Shown: piece after piece, positions 16,671 to 26,325 of the stretch | Position numbering within the stretch: position 1 is the first letter of the stretch | Layout: every line of letters starts with the position of its first letter | Source of the DNA: VAZQ01 sp963840535 | GTDB lineage: Bacteria; Pseudomonadota; Alphaproteobacteria; Rhizobiales; Xanthobacteraceae | Reading direction: 5' to 3' | DNA length: 64,000 nucleotides | Assembly (NCBI GenBank): GCA_963840535.1 | Contig: CAWIZJ010000040.1 | Location: forward strand, 62,001-126,000 | The notes under the pieces: model-generated | Database searches by the model: none | What the model was told of the DNA's origin: nothing | The model's input: the letters and a program-made list of their open reading frames with translations, nothing else | Program-made: the position numbers and the translations under genes

Positions 16671-17516
16671 ATGCGTCAGCTCGCGGGCAAGACCGCGGTC
16701 GTGACCGGGGCAGCCTCGGGAATCGGTCTCGGTTTGGCGCGCACATTCGCTCGCCACGGCATGGCGGTCGTGCTCTGCGACCTCGGCGGCGACCGGCTCG
16801 ATGCCGCGCTCGCGGAGGTGCGCGCACTGGGGGCGCGTGCCGTGGCAATCACGACCGACGTCTCCGACCGCGCCGCGGTCGAGAATGCCGCGCTTGCGGC
16901 GCAAGCAGCCATCGGCGCCGTCCATGTCGCGTGCAACAATGCCGGCATCGCCATCCACGGCAAGTTCGTCGCCGAGCTCGCCATCCAGGATTGGGACTGG
17001 CTGATCGGTGTCAATCTCTACGGAGTGATCCACGGCATCCAGGTCTTCCTGCCGCTGATCCGCTCCCACGGTGGCGAGGGCCACATCGTGAATACCGCCT
17101 CGATCGCCGGGTTCCAGGTTCACCCCGGCCGCCGCAGCGGCGCCTATGCGGTAACCAAATATGGTGTGGTGGCGCTATCGGAATCGCTGGCGCTGGATCT
17201 CGCCGACACGCCGATCGGGGTCTCCGTGCTGGCGCCGGCGGCGGTGAACACGCAAATCTACCGGTCGGGGGAGCACCGGCCTGCGCGCTTCGGGGGACCG
17301 GCCACGCTTGCCGGCAACGATCGTCTGCAGATCGAGCTCGAGCAGGGGCTTCATCCGGACGAAGTCGGCGAGCGGGTGGTGCGGGCAATCCGCCGACGGG
17401 AGTTGTTCGTGTTCACCCACATGGAGACCAAGGATTGGCTCGAGGAGCGTCACCGGCGCATTCTGGACGCCTTCGGCGAATGCGCGCGGTGGGACGTGGA
17501 GCGCCGGGCCAAGTGA
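16671..17516 (+). CDS. SDR family NAD(P)-dependent oxidoreductase
   Basis: Short-chain dehydrogenase of 281 residues. It starts MRQLAGKTAVVTGAASGIGL with the dinucleotide-binding TGAASGIG, Asp at the end of strand 2 (VVLCDLGG, favouring NAD), CNNAGIAIHG, the catalytic Ser in VNTASIAGF and YAVTK. A C-terminal extension (FVFTHMETKDWLEERHRRIL) is typical of the subgroup annotated with alcohol or cyclohexanol-like substrates. ATG 16671 is chosen as the first start in front of the conserved fold. It is followed 69 bases downstream by a second SDR gene on the same strand, so the two may act in sequence. The substrate is not known. Confidence 0.9.
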   Translation: MRQLAGKTAVVTGAASGIGLGLARTFARHGMAVVLCDLGGDRLDAALAEVRALGARAVAITTDVSDRAAVENAALAAQAAIGAVHVACNNAGIAIHGKFVAELAIQDWDWLIGVNLYGVIHGIQVFLPLIRSHGGEGHIVNTASIAGFQVHPGRRSGAYAVTKYGVVALSESLALDLADTPIGVSVLAPAAVNTQIYRSGEHRPARFGGPATLAGNDRLQIELEQGLHPDEVGERVVRAIRRRELFVFTHMETKDWLEERHRRILDAFGECARWDVERRAK

Positions 17517-17585
17517 CGCGATCCGGGCAACCGGAGATCGCCTGCAGGTCGGGACGAGATCACGAGTCGGAGCGCAAGAACCGAA

Positions 17586-18383
17586 ATGAAGCAGGACCAG
17601 CTGTTCGACATCAAGGGCCACGTCGCCTTCGTCACCGGCGCCGCGAGCGGACTGGGACTGGCCTATGCCGAGGTGATGGCGGAGAACGGCGCGCGGGTGG
17701 TGCTCGCCGACATGGACGCGGCCGCGCTCGAGCGCGCGGCAACACGGCTCGCTTCCGGGGGCTGTGTGGTCGAGCAGGCCGTCGTCGACATCCGCGAGAG
17801 CGACGCGCTGCGTGCTGCCATCGACGGCAGCGCCGAGCGCCACGGCCGCCTCGACGTGGTGTTCGCCAATGCCGGCATCACCTCCGGTCCGGGCTTCGAG
17901 ATTTCACGCGAGGGCGCCATCGACGCCATCGACCTCGGTCTGTTCCAGCGCGCAATCGACGTGAACCTCACCGCGACATTCATGACCATCCGCTTCGCCG
18001 CCACACACATGAAAAGGCAGCACCGCGGCAGCATCATCGTCACCGCTTCGATCGCGGGGCTGCGCTCGGAGCCGCTGGTCGGCTACGGCTATGTCGCGGC
18101 CAAGGCAGCCATCGCCAACGTCGTGCGCCACGCGGCGGTCGATCTGGCACCCTACAATGTGCGGGTCAACGCAATCGCGCCGGGCCCGTTCCTGACCAAC
18201 ATCGCGGGCGGGCGGCTCCATCGCGAGCCGGAGGTGGCCAAGAAATTCGCCGCTCCGGTGCCGCTCGGACGGCTCGCGCAGCCCGACGAGATCAAGGGCC
18301 TGGCACTGCTGCTCGCCTCGCCGGCGGGAAGCTTCATCACCGGCGCGGTGATCCCGATCGACGGCGGCACCACCGCAAGGTAG
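17586..18383 (+). CDS. SDR family NAD-dependent oxidoreductase
   Basis: Classical SDR of 265 residues with TGAASGLGLAYAEVMAENGA, Asp in VVLADMDA (NAD preference), FANAGITSG, the catalytic Ser in VTASIAGL and YVAAK. Near the C-terminus PLGRLAQPDEIKGLALLLAS and GAVIPIDGGTTAR are typical of FabG-like enzymes. It converges with the flavin monooxygenase gene; the stop codons are only one base apart, so transcription from the two sides must collide or end inside coding sequence. It lies in tandem with the SDR upstream. Probable role: oxidation of a hydroxy group in a catabolic route. Confidence 0.92.
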   Translation: MKQDQLFDIKGHVAFVTGAASGLGLAYAEVMAENGARVVLADMDAAALERAATRLASGGCVVEQAVVDIRESDALRAAIDGSAERHGRLDVVFANAGITSGPGFEISREGAIDAIDLGLFQRAIDVNLTATFMTIRFAATHMKRQHRGSIIVTASIAGLRSEPLVGYGYVAAKAAIANVVRHAAVDLAPYNVRVNAIAPGPFLTNIAGGRLHREPEVAKKFAAPVPLGRLAQPDEIKGLALLLASPAGSFITGAVIPIDGGTTAR

Positions 18384-18384
18384 C

Positions 18385-19983
18385 TCAATGCCCGGTCGCC
18401 AGCGCCGCGAGCCGTTCGGGCTCCTGCGGTGGCGCGTTGCCGCGCCAAACAATGTGGAGGTCGGGCCGTAGCAGCAGGAGATCGTATCCATAGAGGTCGC
18501 GCGGACGTTGATCGGGAATGTCCAGAGCCCGAAAGGGAGCACCTGACGCGGCGAACGCCTGCGCGAGCGCGCCGGTGCCGGCGTGGGTACCGCCGAGGCG
18601 CAGCAGCGTGTAGCCGTCGCCGTAGCCGATGCGGTCCTGGATGGCGCTGCCGTCGCCGAGCCATACATGCGGGAGCCGCGCGCCCGGCCACGTGCTCGGA
18701 ACATACCGCATGAACTCGTGCGCGGGCCCCTCCCCCGCCTCGGCAGCAATGAGCGGGGAACCGTCATAGCGATAGCCGAGCTCGGCGCCGACCATCTCGG
18801 TCGCCTTGCGCTGCTCGATGTCGGCGACGCGGGCAAGCTCGGCGCGCGCAGCAGCGCCGGCCGGCTCGCGAATGTCGGGCCGGTAGAGCTTGCGCCAATT
18901 CCGCCGCCCGCGCGCCGCAAAACCGGATGCCGCGACGTTGCGCTCTCCGACCTGGCGGCGCTCGATCTCGTAGGATGCGAGCAGGTTGGGTCCACCCCAA
19001 CCTTGCAGGGTCGCGTCCAGCTTCCATGCCAGGTCGATGGCATCGCCGACCCCGGTATTCATGCCGAGCCCCCCGGTCGGAATCACGAGGTGCACGGCGT
19101 CCCCCGCCAGGAACACACGACCCAGGCCGTAGCGGTCGGCGAGCAGCAAGTTCATTCGCCACCGCCCGACATGGAGCATGTCGTACTCGAGCGGCATGGC
19201 GACGACCCGCTCGAACATGGTCGCCATCTCGGCGTCGCTTTCGACCACGGAATGCAGGGTGAAATGCCGCGTCGAATCCTGCACGATGAGAAAGCTGCCC
19301 TCCGCGTCGGCGACGTGATAGTGCCTGCCCTTGCCGATCGGGATGCGCTCGTAGAGATCGGCGCAATAGTAGAGCGCCTGGCGCAGCTCCTGGATGTTGG
19401 CCTCGCCGTTGAGCGCGATGCCGAGCCGCCGCCGCACCAGGCTGCCGCCGCCATCGCAGCCGACCATGTAGGCGGCCTCCATCGCGGACGTGACGCCGCC
19501 GCTCCTGACCTGGGCGGTGACCGAGCTCGCGTCGTGCAGGAAATCGATGAGCTCGCAGCCATAGCGCACGGTGACGCTCGGCAAGGCCTCCGCGATCGAT
19601 TTCAACAGCGGCTCGAGCGTGTACTGCGAGATCAGCTGATAGGGCTCGAGCGGCTCGTTCGCATCCTCGCAGCGCGCGATCCGGGCCTTGGCCTCGACGA
19701 CCGAGGGGTGCACGTGATGCACCAGTGGCGGCTCCACCAGCGAGAGCACGATGAAGATGTCCATCGGGCAATGCGCGGGCAGGCCGGCCGCTCGCACGCG
19801 CTCGGCCATGCCCATCCGCCGGTAGATTTCCATGGTGCGGGCGTTGCAACGCTCCATCTTGGGAAGGAACTGCGGTGCGTCCTTCTGCTCGATCACCACG
19901 CAGCGCACACCGCGTAGCCCGAGGTCGATGGCCAGCGTCAACCCGGTTGGTCCCGCGCCGACGATGAGAACCTGGGTATCCAT
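18385..19983 (-). CDS. FAD-dependent monooxygenase (phenol hydroxylase/TfdB-like)
   Basis: Flavoprotein hydroxylase of about 532 residues. It starts MDTQVLIVGAGPTGLTLAID (ATG 19983, AAGGA upstream) with the FAD-binding GxGxxG. The second FAD motif is GRVFLAGDAVHLVIPTGGLG, followed by MNTGVGDAIDLAWKL. The C-terminal thioredoxin-like region is present, as in TfdB, MhpA and related enzymes that hydroxylate aromatic rings using NAD(P)H and O2. It follows the biotin carboxylase gene by about 60 bases on the same strand, at the 3' end of the leucine-type cluster, so it may share a transcript although its chemistry is unrelated to leucine breakdown. Confidence 0.9.
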   Translation of the reverse strand: MDTQVLIVGAGPTGLTLAIDLGLRGVRCVVIEQKDAPQFLPKMERCNARTMEIYRRMGMAERVRAAGLPAHCPMDIFIVLSLVEPPLVHHVHPSVVEAKARIARCEDANEPLEPYQLISQYTLEPLLKSIAEALPSVTVRYGCELIDFLHDASSVTAQVRSGGVTSAMEAAYMVGCDGGGSLVRRRLGIALNGEANIQELRQALYYCADLYERIPIGKGRHYHVADAEGSFLIVQDSTRHFTLHSVVESDAEMATMFERVVAMPLEYDMLHVGRWRMNLLLADRYGLGRVFLAGDAVHLVIPTGGLGMNTGVGDAIDLAWKLDATLQGWGGPNLLASYEIERRQVGERNVAASGFAARGRRNWRKLYRPDIREPAGAAARAELARVADIEQRKATEMVGAELGYRYDGSPLIAAEAGEGPAHEFMRYVPSTWPGARLPHVWLGDGSAIQDRIGYGDGYTLLRLGGTHAGTGALAQAFAASGAPFRALDIPDQRPRDLYGYDLLLLRPDLHIVWRGNAPPQEPERLAALATGH

Positions 19984-20044
19984 GATGTCCTTTGATAATC
20001 GAATTGCTGGTCGCGCACAGCGAAATAGGGAAACAAGCGAAACG

Positions 20045-22043
20045 CTACTCGCCGTTTGCAGCCGGCTCGAAATCGGCGAGCTCCGTGCCTTCCTGCACGA
20101 AGTCCCCGACCGCGCATCTGAGCGCCTTGAGATGGCCGTCGGCGGGCGCACGCAAGGTGTGCTCCATCTTCATCGCCTCCAGCACCAGAAGCGGCGTCCC
20201 GCGCGACAGATCGACACCGGGCCGGGCGAGGATCCGCGTCACCGTTCCCGGCATCGGTGCGACGATGCGGTTCGCAGCGGCAACCTCGCCGATGTCGGCC
20301 GCAAACGGATCGATCCAGTGAATCGCGAGGCGCCCGCGCGGCGTGGTCAGATCGAGCTCGCGGCCGGACCAGACCGCAGTCACGCGCTCCGGCGCATCGT
20401 CCAGGCAAAGGTCGATCGTCCCCGCGCCGCGCGCGACGAATTGCAGACGGGCATCCTTGCCATCGAGCTGCAGGCCAAGTCCGTCGCGTCGGTAACATAG
20501 CGCGGCCTCGAATTTCTCCGAGCCCAGCCGGAAGCTCAACCGGCGGTGCCGGGTTCCGACGATCGTCCAGCCATCGTTGCGGTCCCAGGGCGAGGTCGGC
20601 GCCGACCCGACCTGCTCGCCTTGCTCGCGCATCAGCACGGCGACACAGGCGCCGGCGAGATCGAGCGGTGAAATCGACGGCTTCGCCGCCGTGAGTGCCG
20701 AGATCTCGCGCTCGATGAAGCCGGTGTCGATGTCACCGCGCGCTACCTGCGGATGGCCGATCAAGGCCTTCAGGAAGGCGAGATTGGTGGTCACTCCCTC
20801 GATCACGAAGCCGTCCAGCGCGCGGGCCATGCGGTCGAGCGCATCGGCTCGATCGGAACCGGCGACGATCAGCTTCGCCAGCAGCGCATCGTAGTAGGGC
20901 GTGACCGCGTCGCCTTCCCGAAAGCCGCTATCGACGCGAACCCCGCCTCCGTCCGGCACGCGCCATTGCCGAATGGTCCCTGTCGACGGCAGAAAGCCCT
21001 TTCCCGCGTCCTCGGCATAGATGCGCGCCTCGATGGCGTGGCCGTCGGCCTCGATCGCCTCCTGCGCGAGCGGCAGGGGATCGCCGGCGGCGACACGCAG
21101 TTGCCACTCCACGAGGTCGAGGCCGGTGATCGTCTCGGTCACGGGATGCTCGACCTGAAGGCGCGTGTTCATCTCGATGAAGTAGTACCCCGTACCGTCG
21201 GCGATGAACTCGACCGTGCCCGCACCGGCGTAGCGCGCGGCCTTGGCGGCCACGCGCGCCGCGCTCGACATCTCGGCGCGACGCTCGGGCGTGACCGCGA
21301 TCGACGGCGCTTCCTCCACCACCTTCTGATGGCGCCGTTGCAAGGTGCATTCGCGCTCGAACAGGGACACCACGTTGCCATGGCTGTCGCCGAACACCTG
21401 CATCTCGATGTGGCGGGGCCTGTCGATATATCTCTCGACCAGGAGCTGATCGTTGCCGAAGGCGGTGCTCGCTTCGCGCCGGGCGGCGGCAACAGCTTCG
21501 GGAAGTCCGCCGGGACCATCGACGAGGCGCATCCCCCTGCCCCCGCCCCCCGCGGCGGCCTTGACCAGCACCGGATAGCCGATGCGGTCGGCAGCCGCTT
21601 GCAGAACCGCAATGCTCTGATCCTCGCCGTGATAGCCTTCGACGACCGGCACGCCGGACGCTTCCATCAGCGCCCGGGCCGCCGACTTCGATCCCATGAG
21701 CCGAATGGTCTCGGCCGACGGACCGACGAACACCAGGCCGGCCTGCGCACAGGCCAGCGCGAAATCGGCGTTCTCGGAGAGAAAGCCGTAGCCTGGGATG
21801 AACCGCCTCGGCGCCGGTTGCACGGGCCGCATCGATGAGGCCGTCGATGCGAAGGTAGCTGTCCTTGGCCGGTGCCGGGCCGATGTGAACCGCCTGGTCG
21901 GCGAGCGCGACGTGCATGGCGTCGCGGTCCGCATCGGAAAATACCGCGACAGTGCCGATTCCCATGCGCCTCGCCGTGCGCACGATCCGGCAGGCGATCT
22001 CGCCGCGATTGGCGATCAACAGCTTCTCGAAGCGCCCGGACAC
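20045..22043 (-). CDS. liuD: Methylcrotonyl-CoA carboxylase biotin-carrying (alpha) subunit, reading frame interrupted
   Basis: Biotin carboxylase plus biotin carboxyl carrier, about 665 residues after repair. It starts at GTG 22043 (VSGRFEKLLIANRGEIACRI). The ATP-grasp region includes VKAAAGGGGRGMRLVDGP, RHIEMQVFGD and EMNTRLQVEHPVTE. The C-terminal biotinyl domain carries the biotin-accepting Lys in LVLEAMKMEHTLRAP. The frame breaks inside the conserved EAVHPGYGFLSEN, where CATCCCAGGC has one extra base at about 21794. The pairing with a methylcrotonyl-type carboxyltransferase and isovaleryl-CoA dehydrogenase supports 3-methylcrotonyl-CoA as substrate in leucine/isovalerate catabolism. Alpha subunits of geranyl-, acetyl- and propionyl-CoA carboxylases are close relatives. 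Confidence 0.9.
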
Positions 22044-22045
22044 CG

Positions 22046-23656
22046 TCACATCCTGAAAATGCCGAAGCGGGGAGGTTCGGGCGGCGACGCATTGAGGCCG
22101 GCCGCAAGTGCCAATGCCAGCACCATGCGGGTATCGGCCGGGTCGATGATGCCATCGTCCCAGATGCGTGCGGTTGCGTAATAGGGATGCCCCTGCTCCT
22201 CGTACTGCTCGCGTATCGGCGCCTTGAACGCCTCCTCGTCGGCCGTGCTCCAGCTGCCGCCCTTGGCCTCGATCGCCTCCTGGCGCAGCAGGCCGAGGAC
22301 GCTCGCTGCCTGCTCTCCGCCCATGACCGAGATGCGCGCATTGGGCCACATCCAGAGGAAGCGCGGGCCATAGGCGCGCCCGCACATGCCGTAGTTGCCG
22401 GCGCCGTAGCTGCCGCCGATGATCACGGTGTATTTCGGCACCCGGGTCGTGGCGACCGCGGTCACCATCTTGGCGCCGTCCTTGGCAATGCCTTGCGCCT
22501 CGTACTTGCGCCCGACCATGAAGCCGGTGATGTTCTGCAGGAACACCAGCGGAATGCCGCGCTGGCTCGCAAGCTCGATGAAGTGCGTCCCCTTGAGGGC
22601 GCTCTCGCTGAACAGGATGCCGTTGTTGGCGAGGATGCCGACGAGAAAACCATGGATGCGGGCGAAGCCGCAAATCAGCGTCTGCCCGTAGAGCGCCTTG
22701 AATTCGTCGAGCTCGGAACCGTCGACGATGCGCGCGATCACGTCGCGAACGTCGTAGGGGGTGCGGGGGTCGGCCGGAACGATTCCGTAGAGCTCGTCCG
22801 CCGGAAACAGCGGCTCATGCGCCGGACGAAGCGAGAGACGGCACTGCTTCACGCGATTGAGGTTGCCGATGATGCGGCGCGCGAGGCCGATCGCATGCCC
22901 GTCGTCGATCGCGTAATAGTCGGTCACGCCGGATTGACGGCTGTGCACGTCGGCGCCGCCGAGGTCCTCTGCGCTCACTTCCTCGCCGGTCGCGGCCTTC
23001 ACCAGCGGCGGTCCGCCCAGGAAGATGGTGCCCTGCTTGCGCACGATGATGCTCTCGTCCGACATCGCCGGCACATAGGCGCCACCGGCGGTGCACGAAC
23101 CCATCACGATGGCGAGCTGAGGGATTCCCAGGGCCGACATTTGCGCCTGGTTGTAGAAGATGCGGCCGAAATGGCGCTCGTCCGGGAAGATCTCGTCCTG
23201 CAGCGGCAGGAAGGCCCCGCCGGAATCGACCAGGTACACGCAGGGCAGATGGTTCTCCCGCGCGATCTCCTGGGCGCGCAGGTGCTTCTTCACCGTCAAC
23301 GGATAGTAGGTGCCGCCCTTGATGGTGGCATCATTCGCCACGATCATGCATTCCTGGCCGCTGACGCGCCCGATGCCGGTGATCAGGCTCGCGGAATGAA
23401 CGTCGCCGCCGTAGAGTCCGTAGGCCGCGAGCGGCGACAGCTCGAGGAACGGCGTTCCCGGATCGAGCAGCAGGTTGACCCGGTCGCGAGCCAGCAGCTT
23501 GCCGCGCGCCACGTGGCGTGCCCTCGCCTCTTCGCTGCCACCCTGCATCGCCGCTTCGAGCTTGCCGCGCAGGTCGGCGACCAGGCCCTTCATCACAGCG
23601 GCGTTGTGGGCGAATTCGTCCGAGCAGGGGTCGATCGCGGGTGAGCCAACGGTCAT
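22046..23656 (-). CDS. liuB: Methylcrotonyl-CoA carboxylase carboxyltransferase (beta) subunit
   Basis: Carboxyltransferase of 536 residues, intact, transferring carboxyl from biotin to 3-methylcrotonyl-CoA. Landmarks are RDRVNLLLDPGTPFLELSPL, CVYLVDSGGAFLPLQDEIFP, GSCTAGGAYVPAMSDESIIV and, in the C-terminal half, LVFLQNITGFMVGRKYEAQG and GGSYGAGNYGMCGRAYGPRF. These motifs fit MCC beta better than propionyl-CoA carboxylase beta. The start is ATG at 23656, next to the stop of the upstream dehydrogenase gene (23657), and the alpha subunit follows with a 2-base gap, so the three genes form a tight minus-strand operon. The gene symbol follows the leucine/isovalerate utilisation nomenclature. Confidence 0.93.
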   Translation of the reverse strand: MTVGSPAIDPCSDEFAHNAAVMKGLVADLRGKLEAAMQGGSEEARARHVARGKLLARDRVNLLLDPGTPFLELSPLAAYGLYGGDVHSASLITGIGRVSGQECMIVANDATIKGGTYYPLTVKKHLRAQEIARENHLPCVYLVDSGGAFLPLQDEIFPDERHFGRIFYNQAQMSALGIPQLAIVMGSCTAGGAYVPAMSDESIIVRKQGTIFLGGPPLVKAATGEEVSAEDLGGADVHSRQSGVTDYYAIDDGHAIGLARRIIGNLNRVKQCRLSLRPAHEPLFPADELYGIVPADPRTPYDVRDVIARIVDGSELDEFKALYGQTLICGFARIHGFLVGILANNGILFSESALKGTHFIELASQRGIPLVFLQNITGFMVGRKYEAQGIAKDGAKMVTAVATTRVPKYTVIIGGSYGAGNYGMCGRAYGPRFLWMWPNARISVMGGEQAASVLGLLRQEAIEAKGGSWSTADEEAFKAPIREQYEEQGHPYYATARIWDDGIIDPADTRMVLALALAAGLNASPPEPPRFGIFRM

Positions 23657-24830
23657 TTATCGCGTCTTCTCGAACAGTTCCCGGCCGATCAGCATGCGCC
23701 TGATCTCGCTCGTCCCGGCGCCGATCTCGTAGAGCTTGGCGTCGCGCAGGTACCGCCCGGTGGGAAAATCGTTGATGTAACCGTTGCCGCCGAGCAGCTG
23801 GATCGCGTCGAGAGCGACCTTGGTGGCGTTCTCGGCGGCGTACAGGATGGCGCCGGCGGCATCCTCGCGCGTGGTCTCGCCGCGGTCACAGGCTTTGGCC
23901 ACGGCGTAGACGTACGCCTTGCTGGCGTTCATCGCGACATGCATGTCCGCGATCTTGCCCTGCACCAGCTGGAACTCGCCGATCGATCTGCCGAACTGCC
24001 GACGATCGTGCGACGTAGGGGATCACCACGTCCATGCAGGCCTGCATGATGCCGAGCGGACCCGCCGCCAGCACCACGCGCTCGTAATCGAGACCCGACA
24101 TCAGGATGGTGACGCCGTCGCCGACGCCGCCGAGCACGTTCTCCTCCGGTACCTCGCAATCCTGGAAGATGAGCTCGCAGGTATCGGAGCCGCGCATGCC
24201 GAGCTTGTCGAGCTTCTGCGCGGTGGAGAAGCCCGCGAAGCCTTTCTCGATCAGGAACGCGCTGATGCCGCGCGGTCCGGCCGAGGGATCGGTCTTGGCG
24301 TAGACCACGAGCGTCTCGGCTTGCGGGCCGTTGGTGATCCACATCTTGCTGCCGTTGAGAACGTAGCGGTCCCCCTTCTTCTCCGCGCGGGTCGTCATCG
24401 ACACGACATCGGAACCGGCGCCGGGCTCGGACATCGCCAGCCCTCCCACGTGCGCGCCGGAAATGAGCTTCGGCAGGAAGCGCCGCTTCTGTTCGCTGCT
24501 GCCGTTCCTCCGGATCTGGTTGACGCACAGGTTCGAATGCGCGCCGTAGGACAGGCCGATCGCGGCGGAGGCGCGTGAAATCTCCTCCATGGCGACGCAA
24601 TGCTCGAGATAGCCCAGGCCCGATCCGCCCCACTCCTCTTCGACCGTGATGCCGTGAAGGCCGAGCTCGCCGAGTTGCGGCCAAAGATCACGCGGAAAGG
24701 TGTTGCTGCGGTCGATCTCGTCGGCACGGGGCGCGATCTTGTCGGTGACGAAGCCGCGTACGCTTCGACGCAGCATGTCGGCAGTGTCGCCGAGGCCGAA
24801 ATCCAAGGCGCGAATGTCGTTGACGCGCAT
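23657..24830 (-). CDS. liuA: Isovaleryl-CoA dehydrogenase, reading frame interrupted
   Basis: FAD-dependent acyl-CoA dehydrogenase of about 390 residues after repair. The first frame includes GLAMSEPGAGSDVVSMTTRA and MWITNGPQAETLVVYAKT. The isovaleryl-type catalytic Glu sits in the helix SGLDYERVVLAAGPLGIMQA, and the second frame ends KLYEIGAGTSEIRRMLIGRE, where classical members would have Glu instead of Ala; this combination is the signature of isovaleryl-CoA dehydrogenases. One extra base at about 24011 (GTCGCACGAT, expected GTCCACGAT) breaks the frame just before RRQFGRSIGEFQLVQGKIAD. It is the first gene of the operon with the MCC subunits and converts isovaleryl-CoA to 3-methylcrotonyl-CoA, passing electrons to ETF. 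Confidence 0.92.
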
Positions 24831-25015
24831 GTCCGCTCCGCTCGCACCACGCGCCGGCCGAGGCTGCAGGCAGCAGTGGCTCGCTCAATTAATGCACGGC
24901 CGCGATCGAGCAGGCAATATTGCCGCTTCGCACCGGCACCATCCCGCCATATTCGAGGGTTCCCCATGTCGCCTGGAATGTGCCATATCATCCGAATCTC
25001 TCGTCCGGAGCGGTC

Positions 25016-26260
25016 GTGGATCTCATCATCGTCGGCGGAGGCATCGGGGGATTGACGCTGGCGATGGCCGCGCACGTGTCGAAGGCGGTCGACCGGATTC
25101 GCGTGTTCGAGGCGGCGCCGGAGATTCGTCCGCTCGGCGTAGGGATAAACCTGGGACCGCACGCGGTGAAGGAATTGAGCGCGCTCGGGCTCGAGAACGC
25201 GCTGGCGAACGTCGCCTGTCAACCGCAGGACTACGCGTTCTTCACGCGCCACGGACAGCTGGTCTATCGGGAGCCGTGGGGACGGGCAGCCGGGCATCGG
25301 TGGCCGCACTTCTCCATCCACCGTGCCGACCTGCACGAGGTCTTGTTGGACGGGGTTCGGGCGCGGCTCGGTCAGGAGAGCTTCCGGACCGGGCACCGCT
25401 GCGTCGGTGTCGAGCAGGAGGCCGGGCACGTCACGGCGCGTTTCGTCGGGCCGGACGGCAACGCGTTGGAACCGCATCGGGGCGACGCGGTCGTTGCCTG
25501 CGACGGCATCCATTCGGTCATACGCACCCAGTTCCACCCGAACGAGGGCCCGCTCGCCTATCGCGGGATCAACCTGTGGCGCGGCGTGACGCGGATGCCG
25601 CCCTTTCTGACGGGACGAAGCATCGCCCGCATCGGCGCCCGGCACTCCACGCTGATCAGCTATCCGATCCGCGACGATGTCGACCACGCCGGACAACAGC
25701 TCGTCAATTGGGTGGCGGAAATCGAGCGACCGATCGCGGCGCCGGTCGACTGGAACGGGCCGGGCCAACTCGAGGATTTCCTTCCGGTCTACTGGGACTG
25801 GCGGTTCGACTGGCTCGACGTCCCGACCATGATCTGCAATGCGGATGCGATCTACTCCTATCCGATGGTGGACCGCGACCCGCTCGCGCGCTGGACCTTC
25901 GGACGCGTGACGCTACTGGGCGATGCGGCGCATCCCATGTATCCGCAAGGCGGCAATGGCGCCGCCCAGGCGATCATAGATGCCGCCAGCCTCGCGAGGC
26001 TGCTTGCGAGCGAGCCCGACCCGGTCGCAGCGTTGGCGGCGTACGAAGCCGCACGACTGCCTCCGACCAGCCGCATCGTCCTGCAGAATCGCAGCGCACC
26101 TCCCAACGTCATCGTCGATACCGTGGAGCAGCGCACGGGCGGCAAGCGTTTCGACAAGCTAGAGGACGTCATCAGCCAGGAGGAGCTCAAGAATATCTTC
26201 GAAAGCTATCAGAAGGTCGCGGGTTATCACCTGCAGCAAGTCGGGCGCACAGAAGGGTGA
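25016..26260 (+). CDS. FAD-dependent monooxygenase (salicylate hydroxylase-like)
   Basis: Flavoprotein monooxygenase of about 414 residues. GTG 25016 is preferred because GGAG lies 5 bases upstream and the FAD-binding strand follows at once (VDLIIVGGGIGGLTLAMAAH). Other landmarks are the DG motif VVACDGIHSVIR and the GD motif VTLLGDAAHPMYPQGGNGAA followed by QAIIDA. It is a single-component class A hydroxylase by family. It is divergent from the isovaleryl-CoA dehydrogenase gene and followed by an acyl-CoA dehydrogenase-like gene on the same strand. The aromatic or N-heterocyclic substrate cannot be told from the sequence. Confidence 0.9.
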   Translation: MDLIIVGGGIGGLTLAMAAHVSKAVDRIRVFEAAPEIRPLGVGINLGPHAVKELSALGLENALANVACQPQDYAFFTRHGQLVYREPWGRAAGHRWPHFSIHRADLHEVLLDGVRARLGQESFRTGHRCVGVEQEAGHVTARFVGPDGNALEPHRGDAVVACDGIHSVIRTQFHPNEGPLAYRGINLWRGVTRMPPFLTGRSIARIGARHSTLISYPIRDDVDHAGQQLVNWVAEIERPIAAPVDWNGPGQLEDFLPVYWDWRFDWLDVPTMICNADAIYSYPMVDRDPLARWTFGRVTLLGDAAHPMYPQGGNGAAQAIIDAASLARLLASEPDPVAALAAYEAARLPPTSRIVLQNRSAPPNVIVDTVEQRTGGKRFDKLEDVISQEELKNIFESYQKVAGYHLQQVGRTEG

Positions 26261-26325
26261 ACCATGGCGGATCGCCAAGTCGCGAACGTGGCAACCTTGG
26301 GCACGGTTGCGTAGCCGCCTCGGCG

